Shown: positions 1 to 10,372 of the stretch, piece after piece | How the letters are laid out: every line of letters starts with the position of its first letter | Position numbering within the stretch: the stretch's first letter is position 1 | Assembly (NCBI GenBank): GCA_007258455.2 | Contig: VDFB02018340.1 | Coordinates: 1-64,000 of the forward strand | Direction: 5' to 3' | DNA: 64,000 nucleotides | Origin: Sequoia sempervirens | Lineage: Eukaryota; Streptophyta; Pinopsida; Cupressales; Cupressaceae | Made by a program: the position numbers and the translations under genes | The notes under the pieces: model-generated | Told to the model about the DNA's origin: nothing | What the model saw: the letters and a program-made list of their open reading frames with translations, nothing else | The model's database searches: none

Positions 1-407
1 GATCAACAAGGTGCTCGATAGTGTGAAGTATGCAGCACAGTGATGAGGTATTCTAATCTGGAAGAATCTTAGAGCAAAGAGAGTGTGGAGCAGGAAAAGA
101 AGTCGATGGACAATTGTTGTATGAATTATTTGTAATCCCTAGGTTGCAGCCTAGAATTTATAATCCCTAGAGGCATATGTAATGTGTTTTAATATTATAA
201 TATAGTTGGGATGATCTTTGAAGGCTAGGTGTTTCCCTATTAGGGTTTTCCCAGGATAAATATTGTGTCTGGTGTTCATGAATGTCTTTGTTCTTTTTGT
301 GGATTAACTGTTAAATTTCATTGTATATCTATGTGATCATGGAGTTGATAGTCTAGGCTGCAAGGTTGGACATTCCTTAACTGGATCCTCCCACCTTGGC
401 TGCACCA
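1..407 (+). repeat. E1 5' LTR, 3' portion only
   Basis: Aligns along its length with 2617-3021 and stops matching right after CTGCACCA, where the primer-binding site starts. The window cuts off its 5' part. If the 3' LTR starts at 1950, about 670 bp are missing. Confidence 0.8.
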
Positions 408-409
408 AA

Positions 410-424
410 TTGTATCAAAGTTGG
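410..424 (+). other. E1 primer-binding site, initiator-Met tRNA type
   Basis: TTGTATCAAAG directly follows the LTR end and differs by two or three bases from TGGTATCAGAGC, the complement of the plant initiator tRNA-Met 3' end used by many plant LTR elements. Confidence 0.55.
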
Positions 425-525
425 TTGTGAGTCTATTTGTTGGTTGTGGATTTGATAGTGTTGAAAGAAGTGCGAAACCCTAGAGAGATTGAGGCAAGAT
501 TTGGTTGTTTATCTAATTTTTTGCA

Positions 526-1665
526 ATGGGGAAGAGTGGAAAGAGGATGAAGAAGAAAAATGAAACCCTAGTATGTAAAAGGGATACTTTGGAGGAGGAA
601 TTGTGCAAAATCAAGAAGTGTAATGTAGAATTAAGGGAGAGAAATGAAGAACTAGAAGCAAAGATGGATATGTTGGAAGACCTTAAAAATAAATTTGTAG
701 AAGAATTCAAGATTGTTTTGGAGGAAAGTTTGAAAGAGTTGAATAAGGAGAATAGTTTGCAGAAGGAGATATCTGGTTTTAAGGAACATGTTGATCAGTT
801 GGAGCAGTCACTTATAGCATGCTAGTAGGAGAATGAAATATTGAGATCTAAACTTGAAGTGTGCTAGTAGGAGAATGAAATATTGAGATCTAAACTTGAA
901 GTGTGTGATGTTTCTTGTGATACTAATGATTTGTGTGATGCTACAAAATTTTCTTTAGGTGAAGTTGAAGGTAACATGGTATTGAAGCCTAAAATTGTTG
1001 GTGATGGAATTGGTTTCAAAATCATGCAAAGAATGGGATATGGAGGAAAAGGATTGGGAAAGTAGCAACAAGGAATTAATGAACCTATTGAACCAGTAAT
1101 GAGACCAAAGAGTGAAGGCCTTGGATATGACCGAGGTAAGAATGGTATTTCAAGTTTGAATCAGAGAAGAGAAGGTATGTATTGTTCACATTGTAATAGG
1201 CATGGACATGAAAGAGATTTGTGTTGGGATCTACATCCTTGTAAGCTATGTGGATTGAGGAATCATTATGAGAAGATGTGTTGGAATACATTGAGAAGGA
1301 GAAATCCTATGATAGGTTATGAGTAGATGGATTATGGGTGGATTGATGGAGAAAAATGGAAACATGTTACTTGTGTGCTTAGAAGATTGTACAGATGGAA
1401 GAACTCACATGTTGGGGGAAAAGAGGAATCAAGATGTAGACCTTATGTAGAGCATAAAGGAGTTTGGAGGAAGAAAGAATCAAGTGTTGAGTGTCATCAA
1501 GAACATGATTTTAGAGAACCTAATGAAGGAGAAATAGTAAAAGATGTAGAGATAGTTTGTGCAGATGAAGAAGAGTCTGAATTAATTTATCCAGAGGAAG
1601 GGGAACCTTTGGAGGAATCAAATTTCCTTATGGAACTAGAAGAAGGTGAAGCATTGATCTTCTAG
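526..1665 (+). pseudogene. E1 gag-like ORF: coiled coil, G-patch, two CCHC zinc knuckles
   Basis: One frame opened by an ATG runs 380 codons and is broken only by TAG stops (823-828 double, 865-870 double, 1063-1065, 1324-1326) before the terminal TAG at 1663-1665. Codons 1-99 are Lys/Glu-rich heptads, probably a coiled coil. The segment 1006-1098 matches the G-patch pattern: GIGFK, then M-G-Y-G-G-K-G-L-G-K, then a QGI-PIEP tail. Two perfect CX2CX4HX4C knuckles follow (1183-1224 and 1240-1281), then a strongly acidic C-terminus. Knuckles and coiled coil fit a Gag-like RNA-binding, particle-forming protein. G-patch domains typically activate DEAH-box RNA helicases or bind RNA, and one occurs in betaretroviral protease. 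Their presence in a plant Gag-like ORF is unusual. Function is inferred only. Confidence 0.8.
820..903. repeat. 42-bp exact tandem duplication in the E1 ORF
   Basis: Units 820-861 and 862-903 are identical apart from the boundary. The length is 14 codons, so the frame is kept, and each unit carries the same TAG-TAG pair. The stops therefore arose before the duplication, or were copied with it. Confidence 0.9.
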
Positions 1666-1949
1666 AGAAAGGTTATGTACCAGAATGAAGTAAATATGAA
1701 TGAATAAATTGATCTTGAGGCTACTTGTGGAGAAGGTTTTCTTAGACCGCTGACTAGTGAGGTAGTGCAAGGCCTACAAGTAGAGTGCTGAACCTAGAAG
1801 GGCTTGAGGCAGTTTGTAGGGTGGACTTGAACAAAACACCGACCTTGAGGTAGTTGCAAGTACCTATGGACCGATCTTCAAACCCATTTGAGGAGATAAT
1901 AATGGATTTGATACAGAAGAGGCTCACTTTTCAAATAACCCTAAGAGTT
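1666..1949 (+). other. E1 3' untranslated segment
   Basis: No ORF of note. Its last 30 bp (1921-1949) resemble the sequence just before the E2 3' LTR (8880-8908), so it probably holds the polypurine-tract region. Confidence 0.4.
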
Positions 1950-3021
1950 TGATGTAGGGGCATCCAGAAGCCTTCAAAAAGTTAAGGTAGCTGACAGTGA
2001 AGTTGTAGAGATGTAGGGTACCAGATTATTGAATTTGATTGTTAGATGTTGTGGATTAAAGGGTTTTTTTTGATGGTGTTTAGTATTTCCATGTTAAGTT
2101 TTAGGGATCCACATGAAGGATCAATCGAGTTGTGAAGATCTGTGTTGACAGTTGTTCAATTATTCCAGTTGGTGTTCCTAAGGGAAGATGCTGCGATTCC
2201 AGTATGTGGAGTTGTTGCAAATGTTGTTGTGGTGATTCATGAGGCTCGTGGATGTTTCCAAATCATGTTTTGTTGGTCCACATTGATCTGAGTGCCCATG
2301 ATTGGCGATTTTCTTTTGTGAGGCCTTGTTTACCTTGTTCTTGGTTTACAGGGTGTTGTGACATATTGTGGATCTTTGAGGAATAATCTAGAAAGTGTTT
2401 GCATGATTGAGGATGTTGATTTGGGTCCTGATTTTGTTGTGGCTGACCTAGGTTGATTCGTATGGTAAATTGTTATTGTTTGGGGCTGACTTATCCGAGT
2501 TGACACATTATAGTTCTAGCTATTGTAATTGGGTCGACATGTTGAGGGTTGGACGATTCATGAATGATATAAATAAAGGATAAATGATTGTTCTAAAGCA
2601 ACAAAAGATGAAAATATTGACAAGGTGCTTGATAGTGTGAAGTATGAAGCACAGTAATGAGGTATTCTAATACTAAAGAATCTTAGAGTAGAGATAGTGT
2701 GGAGCAGGAAAAGAAGTTAATGGAAAATTATTGTATAAATTATTTGTAATTCCTGGGCTATGGGTTAGAATATGTAAGCCCTAGAGGAACGTGTAATGTG
2801 TTTTGAGATTATAATATAGTGTGGATGATCTTTGAAGGATGGGTTTTTCCTTGTTATGGTTTTCCTAGGATAAATCTTGTGTTTGGTGTTCATGAATGTC
2901 TTTGTTCTTTCTATGGATTAATTGTTAAATTCTGTTACATATCTATGTGAACATGGAGTTGATAGTCTAGGCCACAAGGTTGTAAATTCCTTAACTAGAT
3001 CCTCCCACCTTGGCTGCACCA
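1950..3021 (+). repeat. E1 3' LTR
   Basis: The 3' 400 bp match 1-407. The 5' boundary at TGATGTAGGGGCATC is set by its resemblance to the start of the E2 LTR (TGATGCAAGAGCATC) and by the matching flanks. The end at CACCA (3021) makes a short imperfect inverted repeat with the start (TGATGTAG / TGGTGCAG). Confidence 0.6.
2568..2575 (+). promoter_or_regulatory. TATA-like box in E1 LTR
   Basis: TATAAATA lies about 50 bp upstream of the segment shared with the truncated 5' LTR, a plausible position for the LTR core promoter. Confidence 0.4.
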
Positions 3022-3596
3022 TGAGGTATGGTTTTTAGACAGTGGTTATAGCAACCACATGAGTAGTAATGAGAGTTTATTTTTTTCTTTGATAAAAATG
3101 GGGAACAATGAAATAGTTCTAGTTGTGGGAAAAGGGTCTATTATGTTTCACACCAAGCAAGGTAAGAAGGAGATTGAAAATGTATATTTTTCCCCTAGTA
3201 TAAAGCAAAATCTCATGAGTATTGGACATCTGATCCAAAAAGTCTACAAAGTGTTGATGGAAAAGGGTGAATGCATCATTTATGAGAAGGATGGAAGCAA
3301 AAAAATAGTTGCAACAGTGCCAATGATAAAAAATAGAATGTTTCCCTTAAGTTTGGAAAGGTGTTTCTCAACTTAGTTTATAACTGCAACCTATAGGCAT
3401 GGAAAATGTACAACATTACAATAGAAAAAAACCTTCAAGGTAGTCATTCAAGACCCTTCCAATCTTTGGCATCTTAGGCATGGACACTTACGCTATGCTG
3501 GTTTGAATATTTTATTAAAGAAGGGTATGGTTAGAGGTTTTCCAACCATAGCAGAGCCTAGGGGTAGATGTAAAGCCTGTATTTTAGGCAAGCAAC
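3022..3596 (+). pseudogene. C1 copia pol, part 1: protease and pre-integrase region
   Basis: The sequence opens in frame with E-V-W-F-L-D-S-G; the aspartic-protease D-S-G is at 3038-3046 and the typical N-H-M follows. The frame stays open to 3376 and then has a stop. From about 3440 the pre-integrase pattern (LWHLRHGHL, then C-K-A-C-I-L-G-K-Q) follows, which is the zinc-binding start of copia integrase. It stops at the E2 target site and resumes at 9618. Upstream gag of C1 lies beyond E1, outside the window. In an intact element this part cleaves Gag-Pol and starts the integrase. Confidence 0.85.
3592..3596. other. E2 target-site duplication, left copy (GCAAC)
   Basis: GCAAC precedes the E2 LTR start and recurs exactly at 9618-9622. 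Reading across the two flanks with one copy keeps the C1 frame through the conserved G-K-Q motif. Confidence 0.95.
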
Positions 3597-4305
3597 TGAT
3601 GCAGGAGCATCTAGTGGTGTAAGGGCAATCTTGCATCACCCAAAAATAGTTAAATTTAAATTTTTTGAGTTTTTAGATGTTTTTACATTTTTGGACACCC
3701 TTTTCATCATAATAAAATTCCTAATTTACGGTTTTTATTTTCTATTCTTGGGTTGAAAGATGTTGCAATTTTAGTTTCCTAGATTTACACCTGAAAAATC
3801 TTCTGAGTTGGATTTGAGGCACTTAGAGCTCCTAGAATGGCTCAGAAACTTGCCAAAATTGGTGTAGCAGATTTCAAGTGCATTCTTGACTTTGAGACCT
3901 TTCCAACGGTTCAAACGGTTCATGAATCGGAGCCCCGGATCAAAAGTTATGGCCCCAGGAAGTTGGCGCACTTTCTAGAAGATACAATTGCAAATGTTCT
4001 TTTGAAATTTGAACTTCAAGTTGTAATTTTTGGAGCCAAACCACCTAAACTAAAATTTTAATGTTGTTTTGGCTCCAATCTAAAGAGGAGCTCTATTTAT
4101 GGGCTGGTTTCTAATTTTTTTGGGTAACTTTTTGGGGACAAGTTCACATATTGTGAAATGATTATTCTGTAGCTTTCTGTAACTTGCATGTGTTGTAGAA
4201 CTTGAGGATTTGAGATCCTCTGCATGTAAGAAGCTCCATTTTCTGAATAATAAAATTATTCTCTGTTTGTGGGTTACTTTTGTGTCTCGGCTACAACCCC
4301 CGGGA
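3597..4305 (+). repeat. E2 5' LTR
   Basis: Direct repeat of 8909-9617. Starts TGATGCAGGAGC. The 3' end is degraded (the other copy ends CCCTCATCA) and is set by the following primer site. Confidence 0.9.
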
Positions 4306-4315
4306 GGTATCGAGC
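4306..4315 (+). other. E2 primer-binding site
   Basis: GGTATCGAGC immediately after the 5' LTR resembles the initiator-Met primer site TGGTATCAGAGC with one base lost. Confidence 0.6.
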
Positions 4316-4381
4316 TTGCTGAGCGGTGGATAGATCACGAGGCGCCTCGCTGTGACATGGTGTGGGTCGAGGTCAAGAAAG

Positions 4382-5444
4382 ATGCCTCCAAGAGTGATGC
4401 CTGGTAGGTTTGGTGGTGCCAAAGGTGGTCGAGGTGGAAAAAATGCTGGTGGAAGGGATGCACTGCAGCCCTCTAGAGATAGATTGATGTGTTACAAGAG
4501 CAGCTGAGAAGAGGGTTAAACCTGAGGAGGAAAGTGATGAAGGAAGGAAGAAGGTTTGATGTAGAAGAGGAAGAAGAAACAACTGATCAAGACCAAATGT
4601 GGCTAATAAGGGCCATTTCAAAGATCGGAAAAGACCTAGAGCAAAAGTCCCAGTTATTCTGGAAGTCTGAACCTGAAAGAGTTGATCGACTGGATCAATG
4701 AGCTAGAAGAATATTTTGAGTATGAGGAAATAGAGGACCCAGATCGGTTAAGTTTTGAAAATGAAGCTGAAGGGCTATGCCATTATTTGGTGGAAAGAGG
4801 TCCAGTTGGAAAGAAATCGAAGAGGAAAAAGAATATCACCATATGGGATCGCATGGTAGAGAACCTAAAAGCAGTTCATACCGGACACGAAGTTAGATCC
4901 GCAAAAATTGTAAGGGTTGAAGCAAGGAAGCAGATCTCGAAAGAATATACTAAGATTTTCACAAGATAATCATCAGAACGGGTCACACAGAGGCCAATAA
5001 GGAGAAGGTAGCCCGACATCTTAATGGTTACAACCAAGCATTCAGGAGGAGTTAAGCCTAGTCGAATGACCACCATTGAGGATGTGTATCAGTTTGTTCT
5101 GAAGGTGGAAGAGAAGTTGAACAAAAGATTTGATGGCAAGCAAAAAGGATGAGGAGGTCAAAGTGGAAGGGCAAGTGGAAGACCTTCAGGAAGCCGAAAT
5201 GATGATGAAAAGAAAAGTGAAGATGTGGGTACCAGCTGAAGCCAAAAGAATGACAACTTCTACCACCCTCATGATCAAAACAGTGGTGATCAAAGAGGTA
5301 GAGGATGAAGGGAGATATGGACAAGGATCTGGAAGAGGTGGTTTTAGAGGAACGTGTTTCCAGTGTGGTGAAGAAGGCATCGAGCCTATGAATGTCCACA
5401 ACACCAAGGAAGGGCAGACAAAAAAGAAGGTCGTAAGGAAGTGA
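4382..5444 (+). pseudogene. E2 gag
   Basis: An ATG follows the primer site by about 65 bp. The Gag capsid core is recognisable at 4682-4860 (W-I-N-E-L-E-E-Y-F, then D-P-D-R-L-S-F, then I-T-I-W-D-R-M), followed by Q-I-S-K-E-Y-T and a Gly/Arg-rich stretch. A CCHC knuckle at 5355-5397 starts correctly (C-F-Q-C-G-E-E-G), but one missing base near 5377 shifts the frame before the His and last Cys. Several other frameshifts and stops separate the fragments. Gag would form the particle and bind element RNA. Confidence 0.8.
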
Positions 5445-5499
5445 TGCAGACAAGAGGAGGCCCAATCTAACATTCAGATGATGTCAAAGGAGAAACCCT

Positions 5500-7420
5500 A
5501 GTGATTAGGAGAGCCCTAGTGACTCAAGAAAATGAACCAGAATAGAGGAAGAACTGTTTTCACACAAGGCAAGTGTGAAGGAAAATGTTGTGATGTCATT
5601 ATTGAGGGTGGGAGCACCGATAATCTGGTGTTAAGGAGATGGTCACAAAGTTGAAGCTGAAGTAAAGACACCTACATCCGTATCGGATTGCCTGGTTGTA
5701 GAAAGACCACAAAGTTTTGGTCAATGAGCAGTGCCTAGTAAAGTTCAAGATCGGAGATACCATGATGAGGTACTCTGTGATATCATCCCCATGGATGCAT
5801 GTCACATGTTGTTGGGGAGGCTGGGTTCGATAGGCGAGCTATACATATGGCCATGCAAACACTTATTCCTTGACAAAGGATGGGGTTCGTCACAAGTTGA
5901 AACCCCTGAAGGAGACCAAAGAAAAGGTATGCAGTAGTGCTAGAATTTGTTATGTAGATGGAAGAAATTTTTTAGAAGGTATGAAGCATGAGCGTGTGTG
6001 TTATGCATTGATTCCTAGAGTGAGTAAGGAGGATAGTGAGAAGGTTCCAGAAAGAAGTTTCTGGGATGTTGGATGAGTTTCAGGATATTGTTTCTGATAA
6101 TGTACCTAAGGGTTTACCACCAATAAGGAAGATAGTCATCAGATTGACTTGATTCCTGGAGCCAGTTTGCCAAATAAGGCAGCTCATAGAATGACTCCAG
6201 CAGAAAATGAGGAGTTGAATAGACAAGTTCAAGAGTTGTTGAGAAAGGGTTTGATATAGGAGAGTTTGAGTCCATGTGCAGTACCTGCAGTACTAGCACC
6301 AAAGAAGGATGGGGAGTGGAGGATGTGTATAGATTCTCGAGCCATAAACAAGATAACAATTAAGTACAAATTTCCCCGCCAAGGATGGATGACCGATGGA
6401 TTGTTTGAGTGGAGCTCAAGATTTCACAAAGATTGATCTGAAGAGTGGATATCACCAGATCCGGATTCGAGAGGGAGATGAATGGAAGACTGCCTTCAAG
6501 ACCAAAGAGGGCCTGTACGAGTGGTTAGTCATGCCTTTTGGGCTAACCAATGCACCGAGCACATTCATGCGGCTCATGAATGAGGTACTAAAAGAATTTT
6601 GGAAAGTTTTGTTATTGTGTATTTAGATGATATTTTGATTTTCAGTAAGATGTTGGATGAGCATCTGATGCATATTCAGAGAGCCTTTGAGAAGTTAAGA
6701 GAAGAGAAATTGTGATTAATCTGAAGAAGTGCAGTTTTGTGAAGAGGAGTTAGTGTACTTGGGGTTTGTTGTCTCAGCAGAAGGTCTCAAGATGGACCCA
6801 GAGAAGGTGAAGGCTATTCTGAATGGCTACCCCAAGAACTACTACTAAGGTGAGATCTTTCCATGGTTTGGCTTGTTTTATAGAAAGTTCATTAGAAACT
6901 TCAAGAGTATTGTGGACCCTAACTGAAACAATGAGAGGGGATAGAAAAGAATTCAAGTGGAGCATTGGACGGCAAAAAGTTTTGAATTTGAAGCAGAAAG
7001 GTGACAAAGCAACCTATTCTAGCCCTCCCAGATTTCAACAAGGTGTTTCAGGTGGATTGTGATGCCAGTGGTTGTGCCATTGGAGCAAGATTGAGCCAAG
7101 AAGGTAAGCCCATTGTCTATTTTAGTGAAAAGTTAAATGATGCCAAGAGAAAGTATTCGTATATGATCAAGAATTTTATGCAATAGTTCAAGCATTAAAG
7201 AAATGGAGACATTATTTGTTGCCGAAGGAATTTGTTCTATATACTGATCATCAGGCCTTGCAGTACCTAAATAGTCGGGAAAATTAAATTAGAGGCATAT
7301 GAAATGTGTAGAGTTTTTGTAGAGTTATACCTTTGTTTTGAAATATAGGAGTGGGAAGTCAAATAGGGTTGCAGATGCCTTAAGTAGGAGGCATACATTG
7401 ATGACAAAGATGTAGATTGA
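5500..7420 (+). pseudogene. E2 pol, part 1: protease, reverse transcriptase, RNase H
   Basis: A degraded protease region (about 5520-5860) is followed by the RT. Clear RT blocks are [15 protein letters not shown] at about 6421-6465, then [13 protein letters not shown] at about 6532-6570. The catalytic Y-L-D-D is at 6620-6631 in another frame after an indel. The tail block V-Y-L-G-F-V-V-S-A-E-G-L is near 6755. RNase H starts with the D-C-D-A-S-G active-site region near 7055 and continues with Y-T-D-H-Q-A-L near 7240 and A-D-A-L-S-R near 7375. Catalytic motifs survive, but many stops and shifts make it non-functional. Confidence 0.85.
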
Positions 7421-7421
7421 A

Positions 7422-8877
7422 GTGGTTGGGTTCAATGAACTTAAGACAATGTATGCAGAAGATCCTGATTTTGCAGAAACTTGGAAAGCTTGCAAGGAAC
7501 CTGTTACAGTGGATAGGACAAGATGGCTGGATTTCATAATCCAGGATGGCATGTTATTTAAGGGAAGTCAATTATGTATCCCAAGAAGTTCCATGAGGGA
7601 GAACCTGATAAAGGAGAAGCATAGTGGAGGAATGGCAGGACATTTTGGTCGGGATAAGACCATTGCCATTATCAGTGAGCATTATTATTGGTCTCAGTTG
7701 TCACAGGATGTGAAGAAGTTTGTACAAAGCTGTAGGGTATGTCAGATGGCTAAAGGAGTGAGCTAGAATACATGATTATATCAGCCCTTACCTATACCAG
7801 AGAGGCCATAGGAGGATATAAGTATGGACTTTGTTCTTGGTTTTCCAAGGACACAATGAGGGAATGATTCAGTCTTTTGTGGTGGTTGATAGGTTTTTGA
7901 AGATGGCACATTTCATTCCATGTCAGAAGACCCATGATGTAGTCCACATTGCTGACTTGTTCTTCAAAGAGGTGGTGAGGCTACATGGTTTTCCAAAGAG
8001 TATTGTTTCAGATCGTGACACCAAATTCATGGGGTACTTTTGGAGGAACTTGTGGAAGAAGCTGAATACAGAGCTGAAGTTCAGTTTTGCACACCATCCA
8101 CAAATAGATGGGCAGAAAGAGGTTGTTAATAGGAGTCTGGGTAACCTACTGAGATGTTTGGTAGGAGATAAATCCAAGTGATGGGACTTGATCTTACCCT
8201 AGGCAGATTTTTCTTACAACAATTCTGTCAACAAAAGCATTGGTAGATCACCGTTCTAGATTGTGTATGGAGGTAGCCCCAAAACAGCTCCAGAATTGAG
8301 GAAGATGGACCAAGAGAAGAAAATAAGTGCTGAAGCAAAATATTTTGCAGAACACATCAAGGATATACATGAGAAGGTAAGAGAACATATTAACAAGATG
8401 AATATGCAGTATAAGGCTAAGGCAGATTAGAAGAGGAGGTATAAGGAGTTTTAGATTGGCGATGGAATAATGGTCCACTTGAGGAAAGAAAGGTTTCCCG
8501 TGGGAACCTATAATAAATTGAAGATGAAGAAATTCAGTCCTTGTAATATTTTGAAGAAGCATGATTCAGGGAATGCATATGAGGTAGAGTTGCCTGATGG
8601 AATCAACATTTCCCCTGTGTTCAACATTTCAGATTTGACAGTATCATGAAGGTGGAAAGAGGAAGCACCAGCAATAGGACAGTATGGCATTCTAGCACCT
8701 ACTTTAGAAAGGGAGGAGATTGAAGAAATCTTAGATAGTCGTGTGGGAAGGAGTACCGGAAACACGCAGTATGAAGAATATCTGGTGAAATGGAGAGGAA
8801 GGCCTATGGAAGATTCATCCTGGTTATCTAAGGCAGCGGTTGACCAGTTGAGTTTTCCTCAACCATCTGAGATGTGA
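7422..8877 (+). pseudogene. E2 pol, part 2: integrase with C-terminal chromodomain
   Basis: The HHCC zinc module is intact at about 7617-7755 (H-S-G-G..H-F-G-R, then C-R-V-C). The catalytic core 7831-8181 keeps D (V-V-V-D-R-F), D (S-D-R-D-T-K-F) and E (Q-K-E-V-V-N-R). A stop-rich linker follows. The chromodomain at 8713-8877 reads E-E-I-L-D-S-R then Y-L-V-K-W-R-G-R-P-M-E-D-S-S-W and ends in TGA. Chromodomains of this class direct integration to heterochromatin. The chromodomain is one of the least damaged parts of the element. Confidence 0.88.
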
Positions 8878-8908
8878 CAGGGTCACTTCTCAAATTACCC
8901 TGGGTGTC

Positions 8909-9617
8909 TGATGCAAGAGCATCTAGTGGTGTAAGGGCAATCTTGCATCACCCAAAAATAGTTAAATTTCAAGTTTCTCAATTTTTAGATGTTTTTACAT
9001 TTTTGGATACCCTTTTTGTCATAATGAAATTCCCAATTTACAGTTTTTATTTCTATTCCTGGGTTGAAAGATATTGCAGTTTTAGTTTCCTAGATGTGCA
9101 CTTGAAAATCTTCTGAGTTGGATTTGAGACACTTAGAGCTCCCAAAATGGCCCTGAAACTTGCCAAAATTGGTGCAGCAAATTTCAAGCACGTTCTTGAC
9201 TTCGAGACCTTTCCAACGGTTCAAACGGTTCGTGAATTGGAGGCTCAGATCAAAAGTTATGGCCCCGGGAAGTTGGCGCACTTTCTAGAACATACAATTG
9301 CAAATGTTCTTTTGAAATTTGAACTTCAAGTTGTACTTTTTGGCGCCAAACTGCCTAAACTAAAATTTTAATGTTGTTTTGGCTCCAAACTAAAGAGGAG
9401 CTCTATTTATGGGCGGGTTTCTAATTTTTTTGGGTAACTTTTTGGGGACAAGTTCGCATATTGCGAAAGGGTTATTCTGTAGCTTTTTGTAACTTGCATG
9501 TGTTGTAGAACTTGGGGATTTGAGATCCTCTACATGTAAGAAGCTCCATTTTCTGAATAATAAAATTATTCTCTTGTTTGTGGGTTACTTTCTATGTCTC
9601 GGGTTGCGCCCTCATCA
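8909..9617 (+). repeat. E2 3' LTR
   Basis: Starts TGATGCAAGAGCATC, ends CCCTCATCA, and is followed by the right GCAAC target copy (9618-9622). Same length as the 5' LTR as delimited. Confidence 0.93.
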
Positions 9618-10372
9618 GCAACATAGGCATCCATTTCAATGAGACAATTCTAGAAGGGAAATAGCACCATTGGAGATGGATCACACTGACTTGTGTGGCC
9701 CTATGCAAACAATTTATATTAGTAAGAGCCAATATTTTATGACCTTCATAGATGAATATAGTCATAAGACATGGGTTTATTTCTTACAACATAAACCTGA
9801 AGTATTTGACAAGTTTAAAGTGTTTAAGGAGCAAACTGAAAAGGAAAGTGGACATTTCATCAAGGTCCTAAGGTCAGATAGAGGGGGAGAGTATACCTCT
9901 AATCAGCTTATGAATTTTTGCAAGCAACATGGCATTAAGAAGGAGCTAACAATAACCTATAATCCACAGCAAAATGGAGTGGTTGAGAGGAAAAATAGAA
10001 CCATTGTGGAGATGGAAAGAAGTATGTTTAAAGACAAGAGACTTCCAAATGAATTTTGGGGTGAAGTTATAGCAACAATAATATATTTGATAAATAGAAG
10101 TCCTACTAAGGTAGTTTGTGACAAGATTCCACAAGAGGCATGGAAAAAATGCAAGTGGACGGTTCAAAATTTGAGTGTGTTCAGATGTGTGGCATATGCA
10201 CTTGTGCCAAAAGAGAAGAAGAAAAAGTTGGATGACAAGGGTGAGAAGTGCATCTTCATGGGTTATAGTGAAGAGTCCAAAGCCTATAGGTTGTATAACC
10301 TAATCACCAAGAAAATAGTTATTAGTAGAGATGTGGAGTTCTTAGAGGATGAGTCATGGGATGGCTTGATAG
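9618..10372 (+). pseudogene. C1 copia pol, part 2: integrase
   Basis: The C1 frame continues from 3596 across E2. A single in-frame TGA near 9642 precedes an open stretch that runs to 10377, just into the E3 LTR. The D-D-E triad is complete: H-T-D-L-C-G-P-M near 9690, R-S-D-R-G-G-E-Y near 9872 and V-V-E-R-K-N-R near 9980. The GKGY-like region C-I-F-M-G-Y-S-E-E-S-K-A-Y is near 10250. In an intact element it inserts the cDNA into the genome. The frame is ended artificially by the E3 insertion. Confidence 0.9.

Larger units (their letters stand above)
1..3021 (+). mobile_element. E1: non-autonomous LTR retrotransposon with a G-patch/CCHC ORF (5' end outside window)
   Basis: Two direct repeats (1-407 and about 2617-3021 of a longer 3' copy) flank one ORF of about 380 codons. 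No protease, reverse transcriptase, RNase H or integrase can be found between them. A tRNA-primer-like site follows the first repeat. The element sits in the protease region of copia element C1: the codons immediately after 3021 read E-V-W-F-L-D-S-G, the start of a copia protease. The 5' flank is outside the window, so the target duplication cannot be tested; TGAGG (3022-3026) is the expected right copy. The junction into the 3' LTR resembles that of E2 (see findings). Confidence 0.8.
3597..9617 (+). mobile_element. E2: Ty3/gypsy chromovirus, Tekay-like, nested in C1
   Basis: A full-length 6.0-kb element with 709-bp LTRs, exact GCAAC target duplications, a primer site, and gag, protease, RT, RNase H, integrase and chromodomain in the standard Ty3/gypsy order. 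The integrase followed by a C-terminal chromodomain with the V-K-W-R-G-R-P signature places it in the plant chromovirus group closest to Tekay/Del. All ORFs are decayed. The two LTRs differ at very roughly one site in ten in the first 260 bp compared by eye, so it is not recent. Confidence 0.92.

Noticed and set aside
5058..5473. Two long minus-strand frames opposite E2 gag
   Set aside because: Antisense shadows of the gag coding strand, with no family resemblance.
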